Below are positions 10,110-18,145 of a DNA stretch of 61,592 nucleotides, in pieces (position 1 is the first letter of the stretch; each line of letters begins with the position of its first letter). The translations under genes and the position numbers were made by a program. The notes under the pieces were generated by a model. The model ran no database searches. It had not been told where the DNA came from and worked only from the letters and a program-made list of their open reading frames with translations. Origin of the DNA: CALHRB01 sp964473465 (GTDB lineage Bacteria; Bacteroidota; Ignavibacteria; Kapaibacteriales; UBA2268); NCBI GenBank assembly GCA_964473465.1, contig CAYYPE010000015.1, positions 1 through 61,592 on the forward strand, given 5' to 3'.

Positions 10110-11234
10110 TTGACATTAGTTGAAACAATAGCCAGATTAGAAAAATATTCAAGGAAACTACTACCAAGGCTTAATAATTCAGTTGCAGCAAAGATTTTTT
10201 CATCAGGTAGAAAAATATTTATAAGCCTTTTTTATTCAGATGATATTAATTATAAAATTTCCCCACCCGAATCATTGAAAGTTAAACTCTGGGACATTGA
10301 ATTCCGAAGCGGTCTGTTCAATGCGGCTGGTATGTTCAAGAATGGCGAAGCATATTACCTTACATACAAACAGGGAGCAGGGGCTTATCTTGCCGGAACA
10401 ACAACATCGAACGAAAGAATAGGCAATATTAAAAATAATATTCTTCATCCATTTGTTGCTTATCCTAATTCAGGTGCAGCTTCGAATTGGATGGGTCTGC
10501 CAAATTCAGGAAACGAAAAAGTTGCAAAATCAATTAGCGAATTTGAAAAGTTTAAGGGATTTCCCATAGGAATAAGTCTTTCACTATCACCTCAGAGTCC
10601 TTTTGATTTTGCAATGAAAGAACTGGTTTCAGGTATGGAGATGTTTAACAAAGCTGGAGTAGATTTTATCGAACTAAATGAAAGCTGCCCTAATGTTCCT
10701 CACGCAAATTCCGGTAGATATCCTTTACTTGACAGTAATATGATAGATAGACTTAGCTATCTAAGTGATAAATTTTTGAAAAAAAGAGAAAGGAATCTAC
10801 CTGTAATTGTAAAATTTTCCTGTGATACTTCTGCAGAGCTATTGCCAGAGTTATTAAGTGTAATTGTTGACCTTCAGTTTGATGGTGTAAACTTTGGCAA
10901 TACTTCAACAGATTATAATTTCACAAAAGAGTTTATTTCTCCAAAGGATGTCAGCCTTTTTGATTATTTTACCACAACTTTTGGTGGTGGTGTTAGCGGA
11001 AAACCTTTAAAGGAAAAATCACTATCTCTTTCAGCTCTGGCTATTGATTTTATATCAAAAATGAACATTAAAAAAGAGTTTCATGTAATTAGGACTGGCG
11101 GAATTTTCGATGAAAATGATATCAAAGTGTCATCAAGTTATAAGATATTATTAAATCAATGGTTTACAGGATATTTCGATGCCTTTTCAAAATATGGTCA
11201 TCATCTCTATGAGAAAATCTACGAGAAAATCTGA
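10110..11234 (+). CDS. pyrD: Dihydroorotate dehydrogenase family flavoprotein
   Basis: FMN TIM-barrel protein of the dihydroorotate dehydrogenase family (fourth step of pyrimidine synthesis). Evidence: AAGMFKNGEAYY (FMN loop with conserved Lys), ELNESCPNVP (active-site loop) and RTGGIFDENDI (phosphate-binding loop). The layout is mixed: the N-terminal helical extension and 374-residue length recall membrane-associated class 2 enzymes, while the active-site Cys in NESCPNV is the class 1 signature (class 2 has Ser there). The phosphate-site region near the C-terminus is also divergent. Start is a TTG at 10110; no in-frame ATG occurs early. The electron acceptor and even strict dihydroorotate specificity remain open. 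Confidence 0.75.
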   Translation: MTLVETIARLEKYSRKLLPRLNNSVAAKIFSSGRKIFISLFYSDDINYKISPPESLKVKLWDIEFRSGLFNAAGMFKNGEAYYLTYKQGAGAYLAGTTTSNERIGNIKNNILHPFVAYPNSGAASNWMGLPNSGNEKVAKSISEFEKFKGFPIGISLSLSPQSPFDFAMKELVSGMEMFNKAGVDFIELNESCPNVPHANSGRYPLLDSNMIDRLSYLSDKFLKKRERNLPVIVKFSCDTSAELLPELLSVIVDLQFDGVNFGNTSTDYNFTKEFISPKDVSLFDYFTTTFGGGVSGKPLKEKSLSLSALAIDFISKMNIKKEFHVIRTGGIFDENDIKVSSSYKILLNQWFTGYFDAFSKYGHHLYEKIYEKI

Positions 11235-11309
11235 TAAATTTTTGAAATAATCAAACAAATCAACATAAATTTAATAATTCCAACGTCTAATTTTTTTTGA
11301 ACTTAATAA

Positions 11310-11924
11310 ATGAAATCAATAATAATAATAGTATTTCTGATTGTTTGTTATTCTACCTTTGCCCAAAGGCTTCCCGGTGGGGTTTCCCCAGAAGGAAATG
11401 CAGAAATCGAGAAGAAAAGAAACAACTTTTATGCTGGTTTTGTTGCAAAAGGAGCTAATTTTCTGAATACCTGGGGTCTTGAAATCGGTGGAAAAGTTGG
11501 TTTAAATATAAATCATTCATTAGTATTAGGCATTGGTTTCTATTCACTTTTATCAAGAAATTTGACTGTCTGGGATAATCTTTATCAAAGAAACAATATA
11601 GTTGTCCTTGGCTATGGTTCCATTGAAGCAGAATTTACCCATAAATTAACAAATAATTTAAGATTTTCGTTTAACATTGCTCCGGGTATTGGACGGGCAG
11701 ATTATCAAGATTATTCATTCTATGGTTATGAAAATACTTCATCCAATGACTGGTTCTTTTTAGTTGAACCCGGCATTGTTTTGAATTGGAAAATTTCTGA
11801 TATTTTCTGGCTCGGTTTGGGTTATCACTACCGGGGCTCTTTTGGAGTAAATCTTTATGGATTAAAGAATTCAGATATCAGCGGTTCTATTCTCTCTCTT
11901 TCTATTTCCACAGGCAATTTCTAA
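11310..11924 (+). CDS. Small outer-membrane beta-barrel protein
   Basis: A 204-residue protein with a clear signal peptide (MKSIIIIVFLIVCYSTFAQ, cleavage after FA/Q) and alternating hydrophobic/polar strands rich in aromatic residues and glycine (GLEIGGKVGLNINHSLVLG, FWLGLGYHYRG), typical of an 8- to 10-strand outer-membrane barrel. I do not recognise a specific family. It lies between pyrD and the flagellar operon with gaps of 75 and about 180 bp, so it may be its own transcription unit. No catalytic motif is visible. Confidence 0.6.
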   Translation: MKSIIIIVFLIVCYSTFAQRLPGGVSPEGNAEIEKKRNNFYAGFVAKGANFLNTWGLEIGGKVGLNINHSLVLGIGFYSLLSRNLTVWDNLYQRNNIVVLGYGSIEAEFTHKLTNNLRFSFNIAPGIGRADYQDYSFYGYENTSSNDWFFLVEPGIVLNWKISDIFWLGLGYHYRGSFGVNLYGLKNSDISGSILSLSISTGNF

Positions 11925-12103
11925 TTTTAGCCAAAATAATCACATTATTTGACAATATTAACCATTGTTCAAAATTAGTCATTGTTTTTTTTGATATATC
12001 ATAAGAACTCATATCATCATATAAAATAAATAAAACAAGCAAAACTTTATAAATCAATAAATTATAATGAGCTTTTCTATTTTTTGATTTCTTAAACCAT
12101 TAA

Positions 12104-12119
12104 TGGCACATTCATTGTA
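12104..12119 (+). promoter_or_regulatory. Candidate sigma-54 promoter of the flagellar operon
   Basis: TGGCACATTCATTGTA at 12104-12119 matches the sigma-54 consensus TGGCAC-N5-TTGCW with the exact spacing; the only core deviation is TTGT in place of TTGC. Predicted transcription start is near 12130, giving a short leader that contains the ribosome site (TGAGG, about 12142-12146) of the first gene at 12153. rpoN itself is encoded 2 kb upstream, and sigma-54 control of rod/hook genes is well established in other flagellated bacteria. Confidence 0.5.
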
Positions 12120-12152
12120 ATATGACTTGTGTCAAAATTAATGAGGTTGTTG

Positions 12153-12386
12153 ATGAGTGATATAACATATTCCCATTTAAAAGATTATAGAAATTATGGC
12201 AGTCTTTCGGCGGAAAATCAGATTGACAGATTAGTCAGACTGGCATTGGAAAGCAATGTGCCTTTCTATAAAAACCCAATTTTACAAAAACAACTATCTC
12301 AGTTTGACTTTAGCGAATCAGCAGATGAAGCGATGAAACTTGTAATAAACGAGATAATCGAATTCATAAAATTAAAAGACGAATAA
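12153..12386 (+). CDS. FlhB C-terminal-domain homologue (FhlB-like)
   Basis: A 77-residue protein resembling the cytoplasmic C-terminal domain of FlhB/YscU and the stand-alone FhlB/YlqH proteins: a polar start, AENQIDRLVRLALESNVPF (equivalent to the family's A..I...A.E..IP), NPILQKQLSQ (equivalent to N..L...L) and a final amphipathic helix VINEIIEFIKL. It lacks the autocleaved NPTH segment and the membrane part of FlhB, so it would act in the export-gate substrate switch as an accessory. Start at 12153 is chosen because TGAGG lies 6 bp upstream; GTG at 12129 and ATG at 12141 are in frame. First gene of the flagellar operon, 1 bp before flgF. Confidence 0.58.
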   Translation: MSDITYSHLKDYRNYGSLSAENQIDRLVRLALESNVPFYKNPILQKQLSQFDFSESADEAMKLVINEIIEFIKLKDE

Positions 12387-12387
12387 A

Positions 12388-13170
12388 ATGATTAAAGAAA
12401 TATACACAGCGGCGATGGGGATGTTGCCCCAACAAACCAAACTGGAAGTTACAGCGAATAATATTGCAAATGCTTCAACACCCGGATTCAAACGAGAGTC
12501 AGTTTTCGAACGAAATTTAATTGATGCCCGTGCAAATTTATATAATGTTCAGGGCGATGCCGAACAAAATGACCCGCCTATAGGTTCCTATACAGACTTT
12601 GCACAGGGAAGTTTTACAAAGACAGACAATCCGCTTGATATAGCTATAGATAACAAAAATGGATTCTTTGTTTTGAATGATGAACAGGGTAATGAATACT
12701 TAACAAAATCAGGAAAGTTTAAAATTACAACCGAAGGATTAGTAGTAAGTTCGGATGATAAAATGCTGATGGGTTCGAATGGTCCTGTGAACCTAAAAAA
12801 TGCTTTAATCAATTCGAAGGGAGAATACGAGGAATCAAAGAATATTAATCTTGTTATAACTCAGAATGGTGAAATACAGCTTAATCAAACATTGATGGGG
12901 AACTTGAGAATAGTGGAAGTGAACAATCCTCAATCACTTGAAAGGGTTTCAAATTCCTGCTTTGTCACTACTGATGGGACTGATTTTCGAAACCTCGAAA
13001 AAGAAGAAATATCTCTTAAACAAGGTTGGATAGAAGGTTCAAATGTGGATATTATCAAAGAAATGGTTGAAATGATAGAAGTCCAACGTATGTTTGAGCT
13101 TGGAAGCAAGGTAATTCACACAAATAACGAAACATTGGAAATTTCTCTTAGAATGTCAAAATTCTATTAA
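12388..13170 (+). CDS. flgF: Flagellar proximal rod protein FlgF
   Basis: Rod component of the flagellar basal body, exported by the type III apparatus. The N-terminus has the rod/hook signature (ANNIANASTPGFKRE), the middle has the FlgF/G/E domain (FAQGSFTKTDNPLDIAI) and the C-terminus has the matching helical motif (QGWIEGSNVDIIKEMVEMI). 260 residues. Assigned FlgF rather than FlgG because the next gene is the closer match to FlgG and this order is standard. Separated by 1 bp from the FhlB-like gene and 23 bp from flgG. Confidence 0.88.
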   Translation: MIKEIYTAAMGMLPQQTKLEVTANNIANASTPGFKRESVFERNLIDARANLYNVQGDAEQNDPPIGSYTDFAQGSFTKTDNPLDIAIDNKNGFFVLNDEQGNEYLTKSGKFKITTEGLVVSSDDKMLMGSNGPVNLKNALINSKGEYEESKNINLVITQNGEIQLNQTLMGNLRIVEVNNPQSLERVSNSCFVTTDGTDFRNLEKEEISLKQGWIEGSNVDIIKEMVEMIEVQRMFELGSKVIHTNNETLEISLRMSKFY

Positions 13171-13193
13171 AAATAAGAATTGAAGGGTAAATT

Positions 13194-13982
13194 ATGGATA
13201 AAACACTTAGAACGGCTTCGACTGGTTTAACCGCCCAGCAAAGATATGTGGAAATAATAGCTAACAACATATCAAACGTTAACACAAGCGGATTTAAAAA
13301 AGTAAGACCGGAATTTCAAGACCTGCTTTATGAGACATTAATGCCGGCAGGCAATACTGAATACTCCCAGTCCCCCCCATTAAATGAAGTTCAGATTGGC
13401 TCAGGAACCGAGCTTGTTGCAACAACAAAAATTTTTTCACAGGGAGACTTAAAGCAAACTAATAACCCTCTGGACATAGCAATCAATGGGGATGGTTTCT
13501 TTGTTGTCCGAAAGCCGGATAATAGTTATGCTTTCACTCGAGATGGTTCGTTTCAACTGGATAGCAAAGGACAGATTGTTACCTCGCAGGGCTATATTCT
13601 CGAACCCGGATTTAACGTTCCGCAGGATGCAGTAGGTATTACAATCACCAGAGATGGTATAATCAATGCAATAATCGGAACTAATAATGAAGAACAACCA
13701 CTTGGTCAGATTGAATTAGCAAGATTTATTAATCCTGCAGGGCTTAAATCCATCGGAGATAATCTATATGTTGAAACTCCTGCTTCGGGTAGTATGACTC
13801 TGGAAACCCCCGGATTCAATAATACAGGCGAACTAATTCAATCTCATATAGAATCTTCAAACGTTGATATTGTAGAGGAAATGATTAATATGGTTATTGC
13901 ACAGCGTTCTTACGAACTAAATTCAAAATCGGTCAGAACCGCAGATGAAATTCTTGCTACAGCTGTTAATCTAAGGAGATAA
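13194..13982 (+). CDS. flgG: Flagellar distal rod protein FlgG
   Basis: Distal rod subunit, 262 residues, normal for FlgG. It begins MDKTLRTASTGLTAQQRYVE with the conserved ANNISNVNTSGFKKVRPEFQDLLYE, has the characteristic LKQTNNPLDIAINGDGFFVV and ends with SSNVDIVEEMINMVIAQRSYE followed by the terminal helix. These are strongly conserved in FlgG. An AAGGAGATAA at its 3' end also serves as the ribosome site for flgA, 4 bp downstream, so translation is probably coupled. Confidence 0.95.
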   Translation: MDKTLRTASTGLTAQQRYVEIIANNISNVNTSGFKKVRPEFQDLLYETLMPAGNTEYSQSPPLNEVQIGSGTELVATTKIFSQGDLKQTNNPLDIAINGDGFFVVRKPDNSYAFTRDGSFQLDSKGQIVTSQGYILEPGFNVPQDAVGITITRDGIINAIIGTNNEEQPLGQIELARFINPAGLKSIGDNLYVETPASGSMTLETPGFNNTGELIQSHIESSNVDIVEEMINMVIAQRSYELNSKSVRTADEILATAVNLRR

Positions 13983-13986
13983 TTAT

Positions 13987-14709
13987 ATGCTTAAAAATTG
14001 TAAAATTTTGATATTTATCGGATTTGTCTTTTTGATTGGTTTTATTAATATTAAGAACTTATATTCTCGTTCATATTTTTCTGGTGACAACATTAAATCA
14101 GCCTGTGTTAATTATATCTATTCTGTGGTAAACGATGAGGTTGAAATTAAGGTTACTGATAACATACCAAATCAAAACTTTGAGGAAGATAAGGTTTATG
14201 CCAGATTTCAAGGCGATAAGAATACACTGAAAGGCAACACACATGTAATAGTTGAATTCCTTAAAGAAGAAAAGATTATCAAAAAAATTACAATTCCAGT
14301 TAACATTAAAATTTACAAAAAACTGCCTGTTGCAGTAAAAACCATTATATCAGGAAAACAAATAAAAAGCGGAGATTTCGAATTAAAAAAAATTGATGCA
14401 ACAAATTTAAACAGCGAAGATATAGTAACCGAAGATGAAGTTCTCGGAGCTATTGCAAAAAGAAACATCTCAAAAAATAATGTAATATTGAAGTCCTATA
14501 TTCAATCAGGTAATCAAATAAATCGTGGGCAGAAAGTTGAGATAAATGTAATTTCAGGAGGAGTAAGAATCAGAACATCCGGGACAGCATTGCAAGATGG
14601 TTTGGCGGGTTCTGAAATCAGGGTAAGAAAAGATAATACAAATGTTATTTTGAATGGTGTCGTTTCCGAAGATGGCACAGTGGTAATAAATTTAACTGAA
14701 AATAAATAA
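13987..14709 (+). CDS. flgA: P-ring assembly chaperone FlgA
   Basis: Periplasmic chaperone needed for FlgI P-ring assembly. A hydrophobic N-terminal segment (about residues 5-25) acts as signal/anchor. The C-terminal half is an SAF-type domain: KTIISGKQIKSGDFELKKID, VLGAIAKRNISKNNVI and GQKVEINVISGGVRIRTSG, as in FlgA and AFP-like domains. 240 residues, typical. Placed between flgG and flgH, directly before the ring genes it serves. Confidence 0.9.
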   Translation: MLKNCKILIFIGFVFLIGFINIKNLYSRSYFSGDNIKSACVNYIYSVVNDEVEIKVTDNIPNQNFEEDKVYARFQGDKNTLKGNTHVIVEFLKEEKIIKKITIPVNIKIYKKLPVAVKTIISGKQIKSGDFELKKIDATNLNSEDIVTEDEVLGAIAKRNISKNNVILKSYIQSGNQINRGQKVEINVISGGVRIRTSGTALQDGLAGSEIRVRKDNTNVILNGVVSEDGTVVINLTENK

Positions 14710-14718
14710 GAGAAAAAA

Positions 14719-15306
14719 ATGAGTAGAAAATATACTGGCATATTGATATTAGGGATTTTTCTAACATTCGGCATGGAAGCCGGATATGCCCAGTTTATTC
14801 TGAATTCTTCCAGGTCGCTGTTTTCCGATGTTAAAGCCTTTAAAGCAGGGGATGCTATTATGGTTTATATTATGGAAGATACACAGGCGGATAACTCCGC
14901 TACAACTCAGGAAAACAGGACCTCGGAGATTTCAGGTAATGTTTCAGGTGGTGCTGGTTCGACAAGTTTCAAAGGAAATGTTGGTTTGGGGACCGGAAAT
15001 AATTTTCAAGGGAGTGGATCAACCACCCGTAAGGAAAGAATTCGTTCCAGACTTAGTGCAAGGGTTGTTGAAATTGATAGTCTGAGCGGTAACCTTATTA
15101 TCGAAGGCACAAGAACAACTAAAATTAACGGTGAAACACAAAAGATTATCATCAAGGGTTATGTTCGCCCGGTTGATGTGATGCCGGATAATTCAGTTTA
15201 TTCTTATAGTATTCTTGACCTGTCTCTTTTCATCGAAGGAGACGGAACTGTATCAAAAATTCAGGAGCCCGGATTAATTACCAAATTTTTGAGGCTATTG
15301 TTTTGA
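14719..15306 (+). CDS. flgH: Flagellar L-ring protein FlgH (non-lipidated form)
   Basis: Outer-membrane L-ring subunit. Recognised by VKAFKAGDAIMVYIMEDTQADN, the Gly/Ser-rich middle, and SARVVEIDSLSGNLIIEGTRTTKINGE-type strands ending in YVRPVDVMPDN. A signal peptide is clear (LGIFLTFGMEAGYAQ). Unlike most FlgH proteins the lipobox Cys is absent, and the whole 195-residue sequence contains no cysteine, so it cannot be N-terminally acylated. Length is at the short end for FlgH. Followed after 1 bp by flgI. Confidence 0.92.
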   Translation: MSRKYTGILILGIFLTFGMEAGYAQFILNSSRSLFSDVKAFKAGDAIMVYIMEDTQADNSATTQENRTSEISGNVSGGAGSTSFKGNVGLGTGNNFQGSGSTTRKERIRSRLSARVVEIDSLSGNLIIEGTRTTKINGETQKIIIKGYVRPVDVMPDNSVYSYSILDLSLFIEGDGTVSKIQEPGLITKFLRLLF

Positions 15307-15307
15307 T

Positions 15308-16420
15308 ATGCAATTAAATTATCAAAAAATATTATTGCACGTTATTATCTTATTCGTTTCGGCGAATATTCTTTATTCGGCAAGAATAAAAGATATAGCG
15401 AATATCGAAGGGGTAACGGGAGTTCAGGTTATTGGTTATGGCTTAGTTACAGGTTTGAATAATACAGGCGACAACCAGATGAATTCCTTCACAGTTCAAT
15501 CAGTATCGAATATGTTGAAAAGATTCGGGCTGACAATACCTCAGACTAATCCAAGAATAAGAAATGTTGCAGCTGTAATGGTAACTGCGACAATCCCATC
15601 ATTTTCAAAAAGAGGCAGTAAGATTGACGTGCAGGTCTCATCCATTGGTGATGCCACTTCATTACAAGGTGGCATATTATTAATGACACCAATTGCAACA
15701 CAAACGGGGGAAATAGTCGGGATGGCTCAGGGTGCTGTCTCTGTCGGTGGTTATGACTATCAGGCAATGGGCTCAAGGGTTTCAAGAAATTTTGTTACAA
15801 GCGGGCGGATTCCCAACGCACTCATTCTGGAAAAAGCAATTGATACTGAATTTTTTGGAAATCAGATGCTCAGGATTGTTCTTAGAGAACCAGATTTTAC
15901 AACATCAGACAGAGTTGCCGAAGCAATAAATAAAATTACAGGTCTTGAAAACTCAGCTTTTGCAATTGATGCTGGAACGATACAAGTTAAGCTACCTGCA
16001 TCGCTAAAAGACGGTGAATTAATACAGTATATATCAAAAATTGAGGCTCAGACAGTAGTTACAGATCCTACATCGAAAATCGTAATTAATGAAAGAACTG
16101 GAACAGTTGTAATAGGTGGCAATGTTCAACTTCTTCCGGCAGTTGTAGCTCATGGAGGTCTCGAAATTACAATACAGAAGCAATATATTGTTCCGCAGCC
16201 GGCACCGTTCACTATCCGACCACCAAGACCGGTTGCAACTGCAGAGATAAACACAAATGAACAATTCAATCCCTCTACCCCATTGGTAGTTCAGGGTGCA
16301 ACTGTTCAGGATATAGCCAATGCTCTGAATGCTTTAAGGGTTTCACCAAGAGATTTAATAGCAATTTTTCAGGCACTAAAAGAAGCAGGGTCAATTCAAG
16401 GGGAATTAATAATTCAGTAA
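15308..16420 (+). CDS. flgI: Flagellar P-ring protein FlgI
   Basis: Periplasmic ring around the rod. After a signal peptide (HVIILFVSANILYSA) comes the FlgI signature RIKDIANIEGVTGVQVIGYG followed by LVTGLNNTGDN, then NVAAVMVTATIPSFSKRGSKIDV and GDATSLQGGILLMTPI. C-terminal TVQDIANALNALRVSPRDLI is also diagnostic. 370 residues, full length. Two cysteines, seen in some FlgI proteins as a disulfide, are not obvious here. Tight spacing on both sides (1 and 3 bp). Confidence 0.96.
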   Translation: MQLNYQKILLHVIILFVSANILYSARIKDIANIEGVTGVQVIGYGLVTGLNNTGDNQMNSFTVQSVSNMLKRFGLTIPQTNPRIRNVAAVMVTATIPSFSKRGSKIDVQVSSIGDATSLQGGILLMTPIATQTGEIVGMAQGAVSVGGYDYQAMGSRVSRNFVTSGRIPNALILEKAIDTEFFGNQMLRIVLREPDFTTSDRVAEAINKITGLENSAFAIDAGTIQVKLPASLKDGELIQYISKIEAQTVVTDPTSKIVINERTGTVVIGGNVQLLPAVVAHGGLEITIQKQYIVPQPAPFTIRPPRPVATAEINTNEQFNPSTPLVVQGATVQDIANALNALRVSPRDLIAIFQALKEAGSIQGELIIQ

Positions 16421-16423
16421 AGT

Positions 16424-17326
16424 ATGATTGATTTAATAAATAGCGAAAAAATTAATGTTCAGGAGGGTCTTCTCGAATCGAAATTGAGTAGATTGAAAAA
16501 TCTTGCAGATAAAAAAGCAGAGAGCCTCAGTCCCGAAGACAAAGCAAAATTTGCTCAGGCTGCTCGTGGATTCGAATCTATGTTTATCAATCTTCTTTGG
16601 AAAGAGATGAAAAATGCAATGCTTGATCAAGATTCTGAAGACAGCGAGTCATTATCTTTTGGTTCTGATACATTAGAAACATACACTGATTTGTCCTTTT
16701 CCGAAGAGCTTTCAAAAATTGGCTCAGGCATTGGAATTGCAGAAAAAATATATGAATTCCTGACTGGTGGTGAAAAATTAAGTCCCTTGACAATTAAATT
16801 TCCTGATAATTTCAGAAAAGTTGTTGAAAATAAAATAATTAATGAGGGTGTTGATACCCAAACGAAAAAAGTTAATCTGGAAAAGATTGAAAAACTCGCT
16901 GGTAATTTTTTTGAAAGACTGAACACTCGTTTGAGTAATTATTCCAAAGCGATAGACAGAGCCTCAGAAATATATAATCTTGATAAAAATCTTATTAAGG
17001 CTGTCATTGCAGCAGAATCAGCCGGAAGAAAAGATGCTGTTTCAAAAGCAGGTGCAAAAGGATTAATGCAGCTGATGGATGGAACTGCCTCGGATCTTGG
17101 TGTAAGAAATTCATTTGACCCAATCGAAAATATTATGGGTGGAGCAAAATATCTGAAAATGATGCTTGATAAATTTGATGATAATGTGGAGCTGGCTCTC
17201 GCAGCCTATAATGCCGGTCCCGGTAATGTAATTAAGCATAAAGGAATACCGCCATTCGAGGAAACAAGGGCTTACGTTTCAAGAGTAAAAAGATATCATA
17301 ATATGTTTAATTCTCAATCAGTTTAA
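16424..17326 (+). CDS. flgJ: FlgJ-type rod cap fused to a lytic transglycosylase
   Basis: Two domains in 300 residues. Residues about 30-115 match the FlgJ rod-binding domain (AARGFESMFINLLWKEMKNAM, later IAEKIYEFL). Residues about 175-295 form a soluble lytic transglycosylase (SLT) domain: LIKAVIAAESAGRKDAVSKAGAKG with the catalytic Glu in AAESAG, KGLMQLMDGTASDLGV, and ALAAYNAGPGNV. It would cut peptidoglycan for rod passage. In enterobacterial FlgJ the second domain is instead an N-acetylglucosaminidase, and many other phyla have only the rod-binding domain. No Sec signal is visible, consistent with export through the flagellar channel. Confidence 0.92.
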   Translation: MIDLINSEKINVQEGLLESKLSRLKNLADKKAESLSPEDKAKFAQAARGFESMFINLLWKEMKNAMLDQDSEDSESLSFGSDTLETYTDLSFSEELSKIGSGIGIAEKIYEFLTGGEKLSPLTIKFPDNFRKVVENKIINEGVDTQTKKVNLEKIEKLAGNFFERLNTRLSNYSKAIDRASEIYNLDKNLIKAVIAAESAGRKDAVSKAGAKGLMQLMDGTASDLGVRNSFDPIENIMGGAKYLKMMLDKFDDNVELALAAYNAGPGNVIKHKGIPPFEETRAYVSRVKRYHNMFNSQSV

Positions 17327-17342
17327 TTTTTCAGGATTCTTC

Positions 17343-17780
17343 ATGGAAGATAAATTATTAACTTTTCTTGAATACGAGATGAATCATCTCAATGAATTAC
17401 TATCACTTGCAGAAAAGCAACAGGAAGCTTTGTTGAAATTTGATATTAACACGCTTGAAAATGTTACATTGAAGCAAAATGAAATTTCGAAGAACATAAA
17501 ACTTATTGAGGATCAAAGAATGAATTATATAATGGCTAAATTTGGATTGACAAAAAAACAGGCGGCTTCGACAACACTGACTTCCCTTGAGAAAATGGTA
17601 AGTTTCGAGATTTCCGAAAAATTGAAATACTTCAAGAAAACAATTAATAACCTTCTGATTAAGTTAAACCAATTTAATTCGTTAAACAGAGTATTGGCTA
17701 ACAGAGCTTTGAATAACGTAACGTTTATTTTATCAAATTTTTCGAATGGTTCTGGATTTGTCTGTAATGTAAAAGTATAA
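17343..17780 (+). CDS. flgN: Flagellar chaperone FlgN-like
   Basis: A 145-residue, nearly all-helical protein with the FlgN pattern: LLTFLEYEMNHLNELLSLAEKQQEALLKFD, then a helix with NEISKNIKLIEDQR. FlgN keeps the hook-associated proteins FlgK and FlgL soluble and export-competent, and both follow two genes downstream, which supports the call since FlgN sequences are poorly conserved. The C-terminal segment is more hydrophobic than usual. ATG at 17343 follows TCAGGATTCTTC, a modest ribosome site. Confidence 0.72.
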   Translation: MEDKLLTFLEYEMNHLNELLSLAEKQQEALLKFDINTLENVTLKQNEISKNIKLIEDQRMNYIMAKFGLTKKQAASTTLTSLEKMVSFEISEKLKYFKKTINNLLIKLNQFNSLNRVLANRALNNVTFILSNFSNGSGFVCNVKV

Positions 17781-17792
17781 ACAGAGGAAAAT

Positions 17793-18131
17793 ATGAATTA
17801 TCAAGTCGTTCAAAAATCTGAAGAATTAATTTCTAATCTAAAGAATTTCTCTGACAATCTGCCAGATGAGGGGATATATAATATCAGGGCAAAACTTAGC
17901 AGTTGCCTTAATGATGTTCCAGATAAAATTAAAAATGGTTTAAGCGAGACCAGAAAAACCGAAAAAATAAGGAATTTTGTCGGTGTTTTTTCGGCTTTGA
18001 CAGAATGCAGAGATTATCTTGAATTAATTGAGTCATTAAAATATGCTAATACTGATTCATTGAAAAAAGAAGTAGATGCACTTGGGCGTTTGCTCTCGAA
18101 CGACACTCATCCATTAAGATATGAATATTAA
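17793..18131 (+). CDS. Small helical protein of unknown function in flagellar operon
   Basis: 112 residues, predicted all-helical, no signal peptide and no membrane segment. I do not recognise it with certainty. The spacing of features (IRAKLSSCLNDVPDKIKNGL, then a long helix NFVGVFSALTECRDYLELIESL, then a last helix VDALGRLL) recalls the four-helix-bundle S23/IVP-type proteins, whose pattern is A..S.P.NIAEG ... F..fL..A.GSL.ELe..L. It sits between flgN and flgK with 12- and 14-bp gaps, so a role in late flagellar assembly is likely. Ribosome site GAGGAAA precedes the ATG. Confidence 0.55.
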   Translation: MNYQVVQKSEELISNLKNFSDNLPDEGIYNIRAKLSSCLNDVPDKIKNGLSETRKTEKIRNFVGVFSALTECRDYLELIESLKYANTDSLKKEVDALGRLLSNDTHPLRYEY

Positions 18132-18145
18132 TAAGTAAAAAGACT

